Positions 40,108 to 47,906 of a stretch of 47,906 nucleotides of DNA are shown piece by piece. Positions within the stretch are counted from its first letter, which is position 1, and each line of letters starts with the position of its first letter. The DNA is from Alteromonadaceae bacterium UBA2620 (GTDB lineage Bacteria > Pseudomonadota > Gammaproteobacteria > Enterobacterales > Alteromonadaceae), in assembly GCA_002339125.1 (NCBI GenBank), contig DDJQ01000125.1, forward strand, positions 1-47,906, read 5' to 3'. The notes beneath the pieces were generated by a model. It was not told the DNA's origin, did no database searches, and saw only the letters and a program-made list of their open reading frames with translations. Both the position numbers and the translations under genes were made by a program.

Positions 40108-41730
40108 TTATTGAGCCGGTTTCTGGTAAGGAGACTGAATGCCGTTAACCGATTCAGCCTGCAACCGGTTAGGTAAAAACGCCGGTGTCGCAATAAACTG
40201 ATTGGCTCGTTCAAATGCCAGACCAGTGTTAAGCACCTGTGCATCCTGCCACTGTCCGCCAATCACACTTAATCCCACCGGTAACTCCTTCACTGTTGTT
40301 AGCGGTACCGTAATATGCGGGTAACCGGCAATGGCTGCCAGGTAGCCAACTCCAACATAACCTTCCGGCGCATTATCGCCGTATACGGCGTCGATTAAAA
40401 AAGCCGGATTGTTAGACGGCCCAACCAGCACGTCCACATCGTATTCGTTTAATAACTTGTCGATCCCCTGCTCGCGGGTAGCGCTGCGCACAAGTGCCAG
40501 TGCCTGTTGGTAGTCTTCACCAGCCATGCCTTCGGTGGCGGCGGATTTCTCAAAGATTGACTGATCAAATAACTGCATTTCCCGTTTAGAGGTGCGATTA
40601 AAACCAATCAGCTCGTCAAGATTGGCCACCGGTAAATCAGCAGGTGATGACAACAGATAGTCATTCAGCGTGGTTTTAAATTCAGCAAGCAAGACCAGAT
40701 AAGATTTAGCCCAAAAATCCTCCGGCTGTTCAAGGTTGTCGATTTCCACTACCTGTGCCCCCAGGGCAGTTAGCTTTTCTACGGCCTCGTCAACCGCTTC
40801 AATAATAGCCGGATTATTGCCCTGCCGATAACGCATAACGCCAATCTTCAGCCCCTGAATATTACCGTTAACCGCAGCAAGCGCACTGGCTTCTGGTCGA
40901 GCTTCTGCCTTAGTAGCATCGTCCTGTTCATCCTGCCCGGCCATGACTGAGGCCATCAGCGCGGCGTCTGCTACTGAGCGAGCCATGGGGCCGGCCGTAT
41001 CCTGGGTCACGGAAATGGGCACAATATGCGTACGTGGGATAAGGCCCACCGTGGGTTTAAACCCTACAATACCGTTCATTGAAGACGGGCAAATAATTGA
41101 GCCGTTAGTTTCGGTACCGACTGCAAGGGATGCCAGTCCTGCCGCTACAGCCGCACCGGAGCCTGAAGAAGAACCACAAGCTGTGCGGGAAAGAACGTGA
41201 GGATTGCGAGTCAGACCGCCTACTGCACTCCAGCCGCTGATAGACCCTTCCGAACGAAAGTTAGCCCATTCCGATAAGTTGGTTTTGCCCAGAATAATCG
41301 CCCCGGCAGCACGCAAACTGGCCACCAACGGCGAGTCACGCCGGGTATCATTATTAAGTAAGGCCAGTGAACCTGCTGTGGTGGGCATATCCCGGGTTTC
41401 AATATTATCTTTGAGTAATACCGGGATACCGTGCAGCGGGCCTGTTGCCTCACCGCTGGCGAGCGCCGCATCTTTTGCTTTGGCTTCTGCCATTGCGTTC
41501 GGGTTTACCAGTAAAATACTGTTTATCGTCGGGCCGCTCTTATCGATGGATTCTATACGAGCCAGATAGCCAGCCACCAGCGCTTCGGCAGTTAACTCAC
41601 CGCGCTTCATCGCTGCTACCTGCTGAGCCACCGGTGCATCCAGCCATTTATTGTCGACCACGGGCTGGGTTTGCGTGGCACAGGATACAACGAAACAGAC
41701 GAGCAGAATGCTAAGCAGTCTTTGTTTCAT
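40108..41730 (-). CDS. Amidase-signature family lipoprotein
   Basis: A 540-residue amidohydrolase with the Lys-cisSer-Ser catalytic system: Lys in VLLKDNIETRDMP, serines in CGSSSGSGAAVAAGLASLAVGTE and the GSI loop (TNGSIICPSSMNG). The N-terminus (MKQRLLSILLVCFVVSCATQ) is a lipoprotein signal with lipobox VVSC and Cys17, so the enzyme is anchored to a membrane on the periplasmic side. Family members hydrolyse diverse amides or peptide-like substrates; the actual substrate is unknown. The ATG at 41730 follows GGAGAG. It is divergent from prmA with a 162-bp intergenic region. Confidence 0.88.
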   Translation of the reverse strand: MKQRLLSILLVCFVVSCATQTQPVVDNKWLDAPVAQQVAAMKRGELTAEALVAGYLARIESIDKSGPTINSILLVNPNAMAEAKAKDAALASGEATGPLHGIPVLLKDNIETRDMPTTAGSLALLNNDTRRDSPLVASLRAAGAIILGKTNLSEWANFRSEGSISGWSAVGGLTRNPHVLSRTACGSSSGSGAAVAAGLASLAVGTETNGSIICPSSMNGIVGFKPTVGLIPRTHIVPISVTQDTAGPMARSVADAALMASVMAGQDEQDDATKAEARPEASALAAVNGNIQGLKIGVMRYRQGNNPAIIEAVDEAVEKLTALGAQVVEIDNLEQPEDFWAKSYLVLLAEFKTTLNDYLLSSPADLPVANLDELIGFNRTSKREMQLFDQSIFEKSAATEGMAGEDYQQALALVRSATREQGIDKLLNEYDVDVLVGPSNNPAFLIDAVYGDNAPEGYVGVGYLAAIAGYPHITVPLTTVKELPVGLSVIGGQWQDAQVLNTGLAFERANQFIATPAFLPNRLQAESVNGIQSPYQKPAQ

Positions 41731-41892
41731 ATTTTCTCTCCGGGCGGACTGTTCCGCCTTGTTATTATTAATACGACGTTTTTATTTACCATAAATGAAA
41801 AGCGCAACGATCGCTATGCTGTGCAATCGCCGATACCAATTCTTAGCATCCCTGTTAAAATTGCGCTTTTCTGCACTACCGCTGAGGATCCC

Positions 41893-42774
41893 ATGCCCTG
41901 GTTACAATTACGAATCGATACATCTGCCGAGTTAGCTGAACAAGTAGGCGGCATGATGAGTGCCAATGGCGCTCAGGCTGTTACCTTTGTGGATGCTAAA
42001 GACACCCCGATGTACGAACCCAAGCCAGGAGAGGTGATGTTATGGCCGGATACCCAGGTAGTCGGATTATTTGATGCCACAGACGACATGCCAGCGATCA
42101 TTAAACGCCTGGAAAAAGCCAGAGTGCTTGGTAAGGATTTTAAATACCGCCTGGAACCGCTGGAAGACAAAGACTGGGAGCGGGAATGGATGGATAACTT
42201 CCACCCGATGAAGTTTGGCGAGCGCTTATGGATATGCCCGAGCTGGCGCGATGTGCCGGAGCCCGATGCAGTGAATGTAATGCTCGATCCGGGTCTGGCA
42301 TTTGGTACCGGCACGCATCCCACCACCGCCCTGTGTTTACGCTGGCTGGACGGCATAGAGGTAGCCGGTAAAACCGTGGTCGACTTTGGTTGTGGCTCGG
42401 GGATCCTGGCTATTGCAGCCTTAAAGCTAGGCGCTAAAGAAGTCATTGGTATCGATATCGATCCGCAGGCATTGCAGGCATCCATGGACAATGCCCAGCG
42501 CAATCAGGTAGCCGACCGCTTAAAGGTGTTTTTGCCGGCAGACCAACCCACACTGCAAGCCGATATCGTGATGGCAAATATTTTGTCTGGTCCGTTACTG
42601 GAACTGCAGGATGTGATTACCGGCTATTGTAAAGCGGATGGCTTGCTGGTGCTTTCCGGTATTCTCGCCGAGCAGGTAGAACGAATCGAGCAGGCATACG
42701 CCCGGGATATAACCCTCGATATCAGCGCAATCGATCAGGAATGGGCACGAGTTTCGGGCCGTCGGCACGGTTAA
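41893..42774 (+). CDS. prmA: Ribosomal protein L11 methyltransferase
   Basis: Trimethylates ribosomal protein L11. The ATG at 41893 gives 293 residues, exactly the usual length, with the family N-terminus MPWLQLRI; an upstream in-frame start at 41671 falls inside the divergent amidase gene. Motifs: substrate-recognition domain at residues 1-60, linker, then the methyltransferase with LDPGLAFGTGTHPTT, SAM motif VVDFGCGSGILAIAALKLGA and the NPPY-like MANIL. prmA immediately upstream of dusB-fis is a conserved gammaproteobacterial order. Confidence 0.96.
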   Translation: MPWLQLRIDTSAELAEQVGGMMSANGAQAVTFVDAKDTPMYEPKPGEVMLWPDTQVVGLFDATDDMPAIIKRLEKARVLGKDFKYRLEPLEDKDWEREWMDNFHPMKFGERLWICPSWRDVPEPDAVNVMLDPGLAFGTGTHPTTALCLRWLDGIEVAGKTVVDFGCGSGILAIAALKLGAKEVIGIDIDPQALQASMDNAQRNQVADRLKVFLPADQPTLQADIVMANILSGPLLELQDVITGYCKADGLLVLSGILAEQVERIEQAYARDITLDISAIDQEWARVSGRRHG

Positions 42775-42885
42775 TTATCGACGATACTGGTTGACCTGTC
42801 CTAAATGTCAATGTCACTTCTTTGACATAAAAACGAAATCTCTTTGTCAATAGTGAACACGCAAATTTTGTGTAATTTTTAGCCT

Positions 42886-42922
42886 TTTCAAGATTGCAGA
42901 AAACGCGTACACTTAGCGCCCC
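42886..42922 (+). promoter_or_regulatory. Probable dusB-fis promoter with GC-rich discriminator
   Basis: A -10 box TACACT (42908-42913) stands 16-17 bp after TTTCAA/TTTTCA. It is followed by the GC-rich stretch GCGCCCCG (42917-42924), the sort of discriminator that makes fis and rRNA promoters sensitive to ppGpp. It lies about 50 bp before the dusB start. Upstream DNA (42800-42850) contains TTGACA and TGTCAA repeats that could be regulatory. Confidence 0.5.
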
Positions 42923-42968
42923 GTTTCAGACAGGTGGTTATTTTCTACGCAAAGTTAGGTTGTTTTTT

Positions 42969-43970
42969 ATGCGAATTGGAACTTACACACTTGATAACAA
43001 CCTAATGTTAGCACCTATGGCAGGTGTAACAGACAGGCCTTTCAGACAACTCTGTCGTCGTCTGGGAGCTGGCTTGGTTGTGTCGGAAATGCTGAGCAGT
43101 AATCCAAGGGTATGGAATACAGCGAAATCCATGCAACGCATGGATCACAGCGGGGAGTCAGGAATTCGTTCTGTGCAAATCGCCGGAGCCGACCCCGACT
43201 TAATGGCAGAAGCAGCAAAATTTAATGTTGCCAACGGCGCCCAGATTATTGATATCAATATGGGTTGCCCTGCCAAGAAAGTAAATAAAAAGCTGGCAGG
43301 TTCAGCACTACTGCAATACCCGGATTTAGTGGAATCCATTGTTCGGTCGGTAGTAGACGCTGTGTCAGTTCCCGTCACCCTGAAGATCCGTACAGGGTGG
43401 GACACGGACAACCGCAATGGGGTGGAGATTGCCCGCATTGCACAGGAAAATGGCATCCAGTCACTGGCGGTTCATGGTCGAACCCGTGCCTGTATGTACA
43501 AAGGTTTTGCCGAGTACGACACTATCCGCAATATCAAGCAGGCGGTGTCGATTCCGGTAGTTGCCAATGGTGATATAACCTCACCAGAAAAAGCCAGGGA
43601 AGTGCTTGAGTATACTGAAGCTGATGCATTAATGATTGGCCGCGGTGCCCAGGGCAATCCGTGGATATTCAGAGAAGTCTCCCACTTTCTGAATACCGGC
43701 GAACGGCTGGCCCCACCATCATTAATGGAACAACATTCGGTGCTTAAAGAACACGTAACAGCGGTTCATGCCTTTTATGGCGCACAAAACGGTGTTCGTA
43801 TTGCCCGCAAACATGTGGGTTGGTATTTGATGGAGCATGATAAGGATCGTCAGTTCCGTAAAGTGTTCAATGCGCTGGAGTCTGCCGAAGAGCAACTGCA
43901 GGCCATTGACCACTACTTTAACAACGTGCTGCCTGATGGTGAGGCCCGACAGATCTCACCGGCAGCTTAA
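42969..43970 (+). CDS. dusB: tRNA-dihydrouridine synthase B
   Basis: FMN-dependent enzyme that reduces uridine in the D-loop of tRNA. The ATG at 42969 gives 333 residues starting at the conserved barrel entry (MRIGTYTLDNNLMLAPMAGVTDRPFR). The catalytic Cys is in INMGCPAKKVNKKLAG, and FMN/phosphate contacts are in VHGRTR, VVANGDI and MIGRGAQGNPWIF. An in-frame upstream start at 42894 overlaps the promoter region and is rejected. It is co-transcribed with fis (30 bp between them), as in E. coli. Confidence 0.96.
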   Translation: MRIGTYTLDNNLMLAPMAGVTDRPFRQLCRRLGAGLVVSEMLSSNPRVWNTAKSMQRMDHSGESGIRSVQIAGADPDLMAEAAKFNVANGAQIIDINMGCPAKKVNKKLAGSALLQYPDLVESIVRSVVDAVSVPVTLKIRTGWDTDNRNGVEIARIAQENGIQSLAVHGRTRACMYKGFAEYDTIRNIKQAVSIPVVANGDITSPEKAREVLEYTEADALMIGRGAQGNPWIFREVSHFLNTGERLAPPSLMEQHSVLKEHVTAVHAFYGAQNGVRIARKHVGWYLMEHDKDRQFRKVFNALESAEEQLQAIDHYFNNVLPDGEARQISPAA

Positions 43971-44000
43971 GACTGATTAACAAAAGAGCAAGAAAGTATT

Positions 44001-44294
44001 ATGTTCGATCAAAATGTAACTTCTCCTTTTACAACTACTGTAACTACTCCGTCACAAACTCAGGCACAAAAACCACTGCGTGACTCTGTTAAGCAAGCAG
44101 TCAACAAGTACCTGAAGCAACTGGACAACACCAACATCGACAACCTGTACGAAATGGTACTGGCCGAAGTTGAAGCGCCTTTACTGGAAGAAGTTATGAC
44201 TTTCACTCGCGGCAACCAAACCCGCGCAGCAATCATGATGGGCATCAACCGTGGCACACTGCGTAAAAAATTAAAGCAGTATGGCATGAACTAA
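44001..44294 (+). CDS. fis: Nucleoid protein Fis
   Basis: A 97-residue homodimeric DNA-bending protein that activates rRNA promoters and helps site-specific recombination. The C-terminal helix-turn-helix GNQTRAAIMMGINRGTLRKKL is nearly identical to enteric Fis, and the N-terminal arm and dimer helices (SVKQAVNKYLKQL) are present. Gene order dusB-fis is conserved. A strong terminator stands 23 bp after its stop. Confidence 0.97.
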   Translation: MFDQNVTSPFTTTVTTPSQTQAQKPLRDSVKQAVNKYLKQLDNTNIDNLYEMVLAEVEAPLLEEVMTFTRGNQTRAAIMMGINRGTLRKKLKQYGMN

Positions 44295-44316
44295 GCCCTG
44301 CGGGCCTGGCCCACAT

Positions 44317-44346
44317 AAGAGCACCTTTCGGTGCTCTTTTTGTTTT
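44317..44346 (+). terminator. Intrinsic terminator after fis
   Basis: AAGAGCACC (44317-44325) pairs with GGTGCTCTT (44330-44338) around TTTC, followed by TTTGTTTT. Confidence 0.9.
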
Positions 44347-44444
44347 AACCGCCCTGTCTGGTTCCGGAGGCAACGGCGGATAAAATAGAGACACTCCGGA
44401 CACTCACACCATTGTTATTAACCTCATCGAAGCAAAATACCACT

Positions 44445-46043
44445 ATGGAAACACCAAAACCTATCAAACGAGCCCTGTTAAGCGTTTCAGACAAAACCGG
44501 CATTGTTGAGTTCGCGACTGCACTACACGAAGCAGGCGTTGAGCTGCTGTCGACAGGTGGCACCGCCAAGCTACTCGCTGACAAGGGGCTGCCCGTTATT
44601 GAAGTGTCAAACTACACAGGACACCCAGAGATTATGGACGGCCGGGTGAAAACCTTACACCCTAAAATTCATGGTGGCATCTTAGCCCGTCGTGGTACCG
44701 ACGAAGCGGTGATGGCAGAAAACAACATTGGCCCTATCGATTTAGTAGCGGTTAACCTGTATCCGTTTGCGGCCACTGTGGCAAAAGAAGACTGCACCTT
44801 AGAAGACGCTATCGAAAATATCGATATCGGCGGACCAACTATGGTGCGTGCTGCAGCGAAAAACCACAAAGATGTCACTATCGTGGTGAATGCGGCTGAT
44901 TACCCACTCGTACTTAGCGAAATGCAGGGCAACGAAGGCTCACTGACCTACAACACCCGCTTCGATTTAGCTATCAAGGCATTCGAGCACACTGCCGAAT
45001 ACGATGGCATGATTGCTAACTACTTTGGCGCACGTTTGGATTCTACCGACTGTGCTGACGACTGCGAGCACGAGCACAGCGAATTCCCGCGGACTTACAA
45101 TATTCAGGTCAGCAAAAAGCAGGATCTGCGCTATGGCGAAAACAGCCACCAGTCTGCCGCCTTTTATGTTGAAAACAACATTCAGGAAGCCTCAGTTGCT
45201 ACCGCTACGCAATTAAATGGTAAAGAGCTGTCGTTCAACAACATCGCCGATACCGACGCCGCTTTAGAATGTGTGAAAGAGTTCGACGAACCCGCCTGCG
45301 TTATCGTTAAGCACGCAAACCCTTGTGGTGTGGCACTGGGTGAAAATATTCTGGAAGCCTACGACCGCGCTTTTAAAACCGACCCGACGTCTGCGTTTGG
45401 CGGCATTATCGCGTTTAACCGCGAGCTGGATGCTACCACCGCACAGGCCATTATCGACCGTCAGTTTGTTGAAGTGATCATCGCGCCATCGGTATCGCAA
45501 GCCGCAACTGACATTGTGGCCACCAAGAAAAACGTACGCCTGCTGGTTTGCGGCGACTGGGCTGGCCAGTTAACTGAAGGTTACGACTTTAAACGGGTTA
45601 ACGGCGGCCTGCTGATCCAGGAACGTGACTTTGGCATGGTTGATATGGAAGACCTGAAAGTGGTGTCTAAAGTGCAACCCACCGAAGCACAACTGCGTGA
45701 CCTGATGTTCTGCTGGAAAGTGGCCAAGTACGTTAAATCTAACGCCATTGTTTACTGCAAAGACAGCATGACCATTGGTGTGGGCGCTGGCCAGATGAGC
45801 CGTGTGTATTCAGCCAAGATTGCCGGCATTAAAGCGGCCGATGAAGATCTGGAAGTGGCTGGATCAGTTATGGCTTCTGACGCGTTCTTCCCGTTCCGTG
45901 ACGGCATTGATGCTGCCGCAGCGGCCGGCATTAAAGCTGTTATCCAACCGGGTGGCTCTATGCGTGACGATGAAGTTATCGCCGCGGCAGATGAGCACGG
46001 CATTGCCATGGTGTTTACCGGCATGCGTCACTTCCGTCACTAA
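44445..46043 (+). CDS. purH: Bifunctional AICAR transformylase / IMP cyclohydrolase
   Basis: Catalyses the last two steps of IMP synthesis. The ATG at 44445 gives 532 residues (E. coli 529), starting METPKPIKRALLSVSDKTG; an earlier TTG at 44412 is in frame but lacks conservation. The N-terminal cyclohydrolase (MGS-like) domain has LSTGGTAKLL, RVKTLHPKIHGGIL and GGPTMVRAAAKN. The C-terminal transformylase has the catalytic Lys-His in CVIVKHANPCGVA and ends GMRHFRH. Usually paired with purD; here purD follows after one inserted gene. Confidence 0.97.
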   Translation: METPKPIKRALLSVSDKTGIVEFATALHEAGVELLSTGGTAKLLADKGLPVIEVSNYTGHPEIMDGRVKTLHPKIHGGILARRGTDEAVMAENNIGPIDLVAVNLYPFAATVAKEDCTLEDAIENIDIGGPTMVRAAAKNHKDVTIVVNAADYPLVLSEMQGNEGSLTYNTRFDLAIKAFEHTAEYDGMIANYFGARLDSTDCADDCEHEHSEFPRTYNIQVSKKQDLRYGENSHQSAAFYVENNIQEASVATATQLNGKELSFNNIADTDAALECVKEFDEPACVIVKHANPCGVALGENILEAYDRAFKTDPTSAFGGIIAFNRELDATTAQAIIDRQFVEVIIAPSVSQAATDIVATKKNVRLLVCGDWAGQLTEGYDFKRVNGGLLIQERDFGMVDMEDLKVVSKVQPTEAQLRDLMFCWKVAKYVKSNAIVYCKDSMTIGVGAGQMSRVYSAKIAGIKAADEDLEVAGSVMASDAFFPFRDGIDAAAAAGIKAVIQPGGSMRDDEVIAAADEHGIAMVFTGMRHFRH

Positions 46044-46125
46044 TTCAGCATACGCTGTGTAACGTGTTTTTGCGTTGGCCTGACATCACGAATGTAAAAA
46101 TTTTGTGTTAGGCTAGCGCAATAGT

Positions 46126-46156
46126 CATTGCTCATTAAACGATCTGATGAGTAATG
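46126..46156. repeat. Stem-loop in the leader of the exported methyltransferase gene
   Basis: CATTGCTCAT (46126-46135) and ATGAGTAATG (46147-46156) can form a 10-bp stem (one G-U pair) about 45 bp before the start codon at 46200. No T-run follows. It could be an operator or an mRNA structure. Confidence 0.4.
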
Positions 46157-46199
46157 CAGTATAAACAACACGTTGTTAATGACAGAAGGGAAATACCAA

Positions 46200-47012
46200 A
46201 TGCGTAAATCTGCGGTTCTATTACTTGCCAGCTTACTGGCGACACCGGCTTTTACAGCCAATGCCGATGCCATTGCTGATGCAGTAGCCAGCGATACACG
46301 TTCAAGCCAGGAGCGTTTGCGTGACGAATACCGTCACCCTCAGCAAACCCTGCGCTTTTTTGATGTTCAGCCTGACATGACCGTGGTGGAAATTCTGCCA
46401 GGCGGTGGCTGGTACTCAAACATCCTCGCGCCATTATTGGCAGAAGACGGTACACTGGTTGCCGCGCACTTTAATGTGAAAGCAGACTCACCCAGTTACT
46501 ACAACCGCCTGTTAGCCAACTTTAAAGAGAAAATGGCCAGCGATGGGCCGTTTAATGCCGTAGAGCTAACCGCTTTTGATCCGCTTGAACAACTCGATGT
46601 TGCCAAAGCTGGCAGTGCCGATCGCGTACTGACATTCCGCAATGTGCATAACTGGTATATGGCCGATAAAAAGGACGGCGTGGCAAATGCCATGAAAACC
46701 TTTTTTAAAGCGCTGAAACCAGGCGGTATTCTGGGTGTTGTTGATCACCGTTTACCGGAGTCTGATGCCGACGCTAAGATGGAATCTTCCGGCTACATGA
46801 AACAATCCTACGTGATTGAGATGGCAGAAAAAGCCGGCTTTAAACTGGTAGCAAGCAGCGAGATTAACGCAAACGCAATGGATACTGCAGATCATCCACG
46901 GGGTGTCTGGACACTGCCACCGAGCCTGCGCCTGGGCGACGAAAAACGCGCTCACTATCTGGCCATTGGTGAAAGTGACCGAATGACCCTAAAATTTATG
47001 AAACCTGAATAA
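46200..47012 (+). CDS. Exported SAM-dependent methyltransferase-like protein
   Basis: A 270-residue protein starting at the ATG at 46200, about 7 bp after AAGGGAAA. Residues 1-23 form a signal peptide (LLLASLLATPAFTANA). The mature part is a class I methyltransferase fold: motif I is VVEILPGGGWYSNILAPLL, the middle strand DRVLTFRNVHNWYM, and then ALKPGGILGVVDHR. It corresponds to a group of predicted periplasmic methyltransferases (COG4798-like) whose substrate is unknown. An exported SAM-dependent enzyme is puzzling because SAM is not known in the periplasm, so it may bind another ligand. It lies between purH and purD, 18 bp before purD. Confidence 0.82.
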   Translation: MRKSAVLLLASLLATPAFTANADAIADAVASDTRSSQERLRDEYRHPQQTLRFFDVQPDMTVVEILPGGGWYSNILAPLLAEDGTLVAAHFNVKADSPSYYNRLLANFKEKMASDGPFNAVELTAFDPLEQLDVAKAGSADRVLTFRNVHNWYMADKKDGVANAMKTFFKALKPGGILGVVDHRLPESDADAKMESSGYMKQSYVIEMAEKAGFKLVASSEINANAMDTADHPRGVWTLPPSLRLGDEKRAHYLAIGESDRMTLKFMKPE

Positions 47013-47030
47013 CTTTACGGAACACTCTTA

Positions 47031-47906
47031 ATGAAGGTACTTGTAATTGGCGGTGGTGGCCGCGAACACGCGCTGGCCTGGAAAGCGTCACAATCCATTG
47101 GCGTAACCGACGTTTTTGTTGCACCGGGTAATGCCGGTACAGCCACCGAAGCGGGCTTAACTAATGTTGATATTTCAGCGACTGACGTAGAAGCATTGGT
47201 GGCATTTGCCAAAGATAACGCTATCGGACTCACCATAGTTGGTCCGGAAGCGCCATTGGTAATAGGTGTGGTAGATGCGTTTGAGGCTGAAGGTCTTAAA
47301 ATCTTCGGGCCAAGCAAAGGCGCTGCACAGCTGGAAGGCTCTAAAGCCTTCACCAAGGATTTCCTGGCCCGCCACAAGATCCCAACCGCCGATTACCAGA
47401 ACTTCACCGAGATTGAACCAGCGCTGGCTTACGTTCGTGAAAAAGGCGCGCCTATCGTAGTGAAGGCCGACGGCCTTGCTGCGGGTAAAGGTGTTATTGT
47501 TGCCATGACCCTGGAAGAAGCCGAAGACGCCATTAAAGACATGTTGGCTGGTAACGCCTTTGGTGAAGCCGGTAGCCGTGTGGTTATCGAGGAATTCCTC
47601 GACGGTGAAGAAGCGTCTTTCATTGTCATGGTCGATGGCAAAAACGTTTCGGCGTTTGCCACCAGCCAGGATCACAAGCGTATGGGTGACGGTGATACCG
47701 GCCCTAACACTGGCGGTATGGGCGCTTACTCACCGGCACCGGTTGTAACGCCAGACATCCACCAGCGAATTATGGACGAAGTGATTTATCCCACTGTTAA
47801 TGGCATGGCAGAAGAAGGGTATCCGTACACCGGCTTTTTGTATGCCGGCCTGATGATTATGGCCGACGGCACGCCTAAGGTTATTGAGTATAACTGCCGC
47901 TTCGGC
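47031..47906 (+). CDS. purD: Phosphoribosylamine-glycine ligase, N-terminal part (cut by window edge)
   Basis: ATP-grasp enzyme of purine synthesis that joins phosphoribosylamine and glycine to GAR. The visible 292 residues comprise the N-domain (MKVLVIGGGGREHALAWK), GPEAPLVIGVVD, the ATP-grasp A and B parts (VVKADGLAAGKGVIVA, EEFLDGEEASFIVMVDG) and DHKRMGDGDTGPNTGGMGAYSP; the last visible residues, VIEYNCRFG, belong to the metal/ATP site. About 135 residues lie beyond the window. It starts 18 bp after the exported methyltransferase-like gene and probably shares its transcript and perhaps that of purH. Confidence 0.96.
   Translation, partial: MKVLVIGGGGREHALAWKASQSIGVTDVFVAPGNAGTATEAGLTNVDISATDVEALVAFAKDNAIGLTIVGPEAPLVIGVVDAFEAEGLKIFGPSKGAAQLEGSKAFTKDFLARHKIPTADYQNFTEIEPALAYVREKGAPIVVKADGLAAGKGVIVAMTLEEAEDAIKDMLAGNAFGEAGSRVVIEEFLDGEEASFIVMVDGKNVSAFATSQDHKRMGDGDTGPNTGGMGAYSPAPVVTPDIHQRIMDEVIYPTVNGMAEEGYPYTGFLYAGLMIMADGTPKVIEYNCRFG

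Noticed and set aside
41973..42503. 176-codon minus-strand frame inside prmA
   Set aside because: Shadow of a highly conserved methyltransferase gene; Ser/Arg-rich composition typical of antisense frames.
1..47906. tRNA, rRNA, insertion sequences, prophage or integron features
   Set aside because: I looked for clover-leaf patterns, transposase or integrase motifs and terminal inverted repeats and saw none. Subtle degenerate copies could have been missed by eye.

Overview
The window looks like chromosomal DNA of a marine gammaproteobacterium close to Alteromonas and its relatives (Alteromonadales). This rests on gene content and synteny: dusB-fis, aroQ-accB-accC, fxsA beside cutA-dsbD, purH/purD, a Shewanella-type che cluster and a DUF3718-type small protein. 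Species identity cannot be fixed from the sequence alone. No tRNA, rRNA, insertion sequence or CRISPR array was seen.

Layout. (1) 1-7550, minus strand: a hexuronate catabolism operon, lacI-type regulator > uxaA > uxaC > uxuB > eda > kdgK (kdgK runs off the left edge), with a LacI-type palindrome in front of uxaA. Beside it are the remains of a TRAP transporter (dctP and dctM fragments; dctQ gone). (2) 7574-10427: fxsA facing away from cutA-dsbD (copper/divalent cation tolerance and periplasmic thiol reduction). (3) 10621-21328, plus strand: a complete chemotaxis-type cluster of MCP, STAS antagonist, REC-PP2C-HATPase switch protein, cheY, cheA, cheW, cytoplasmic PAS-MCP, cheR, cheD and cheB, most joined by overlaps of a few bases. 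(4) 21561-23825: aroQ-accB-accC. It is followed by two terminators that bracket a probable small RNA, then by an outer-membrane-type beta-barrel gene.

(5) 25150-35408: an aromatic meta-cleavage island. A DmpR/XylR-class sigma-54 activator is transcribed away from dmpQBCDEFGHI, which converts catechol to pyruvate and acetyl-CoA. The intergenic region carries two 16-bp UAS palindromes, a perfect IHF consensus and a sigma-54 promoter, in the order and spacing of the classical Po/Pu promoters. The phenol hydroxylase genes (dmpKLMNOP) that usually precede dmpQ are absent. Behind the regulator, a second sigma-54-like promoter with a UAS-like site faces a gene for a membrane protein with a monooxygenase-type ABM domain.

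(6) 35474-41730: accessory genes, namely a small secreted protein, a FAN1-like nuclease fused to a DEDDh exonuclease preceded by an HNH protein, a CPXCG protein, a flavin reductase-like protein, a Tat-exported HiPIP and a lipoprotein amidase. (7) 41893-47906: prmA, dusB-fis, purH, an exported methyltransferase-like gene and purD (cut by the right edge).

The observations most worth following are the HNH/FAN1-exonuclease pair, the sigma-54 architecture on both sides of the DmpR-like gene, the phenylalanine-rich repeats that replace a P2 domain in CheA, the small RNA candidate at 24001-24085, and the multiply deleted TRAP transporter.
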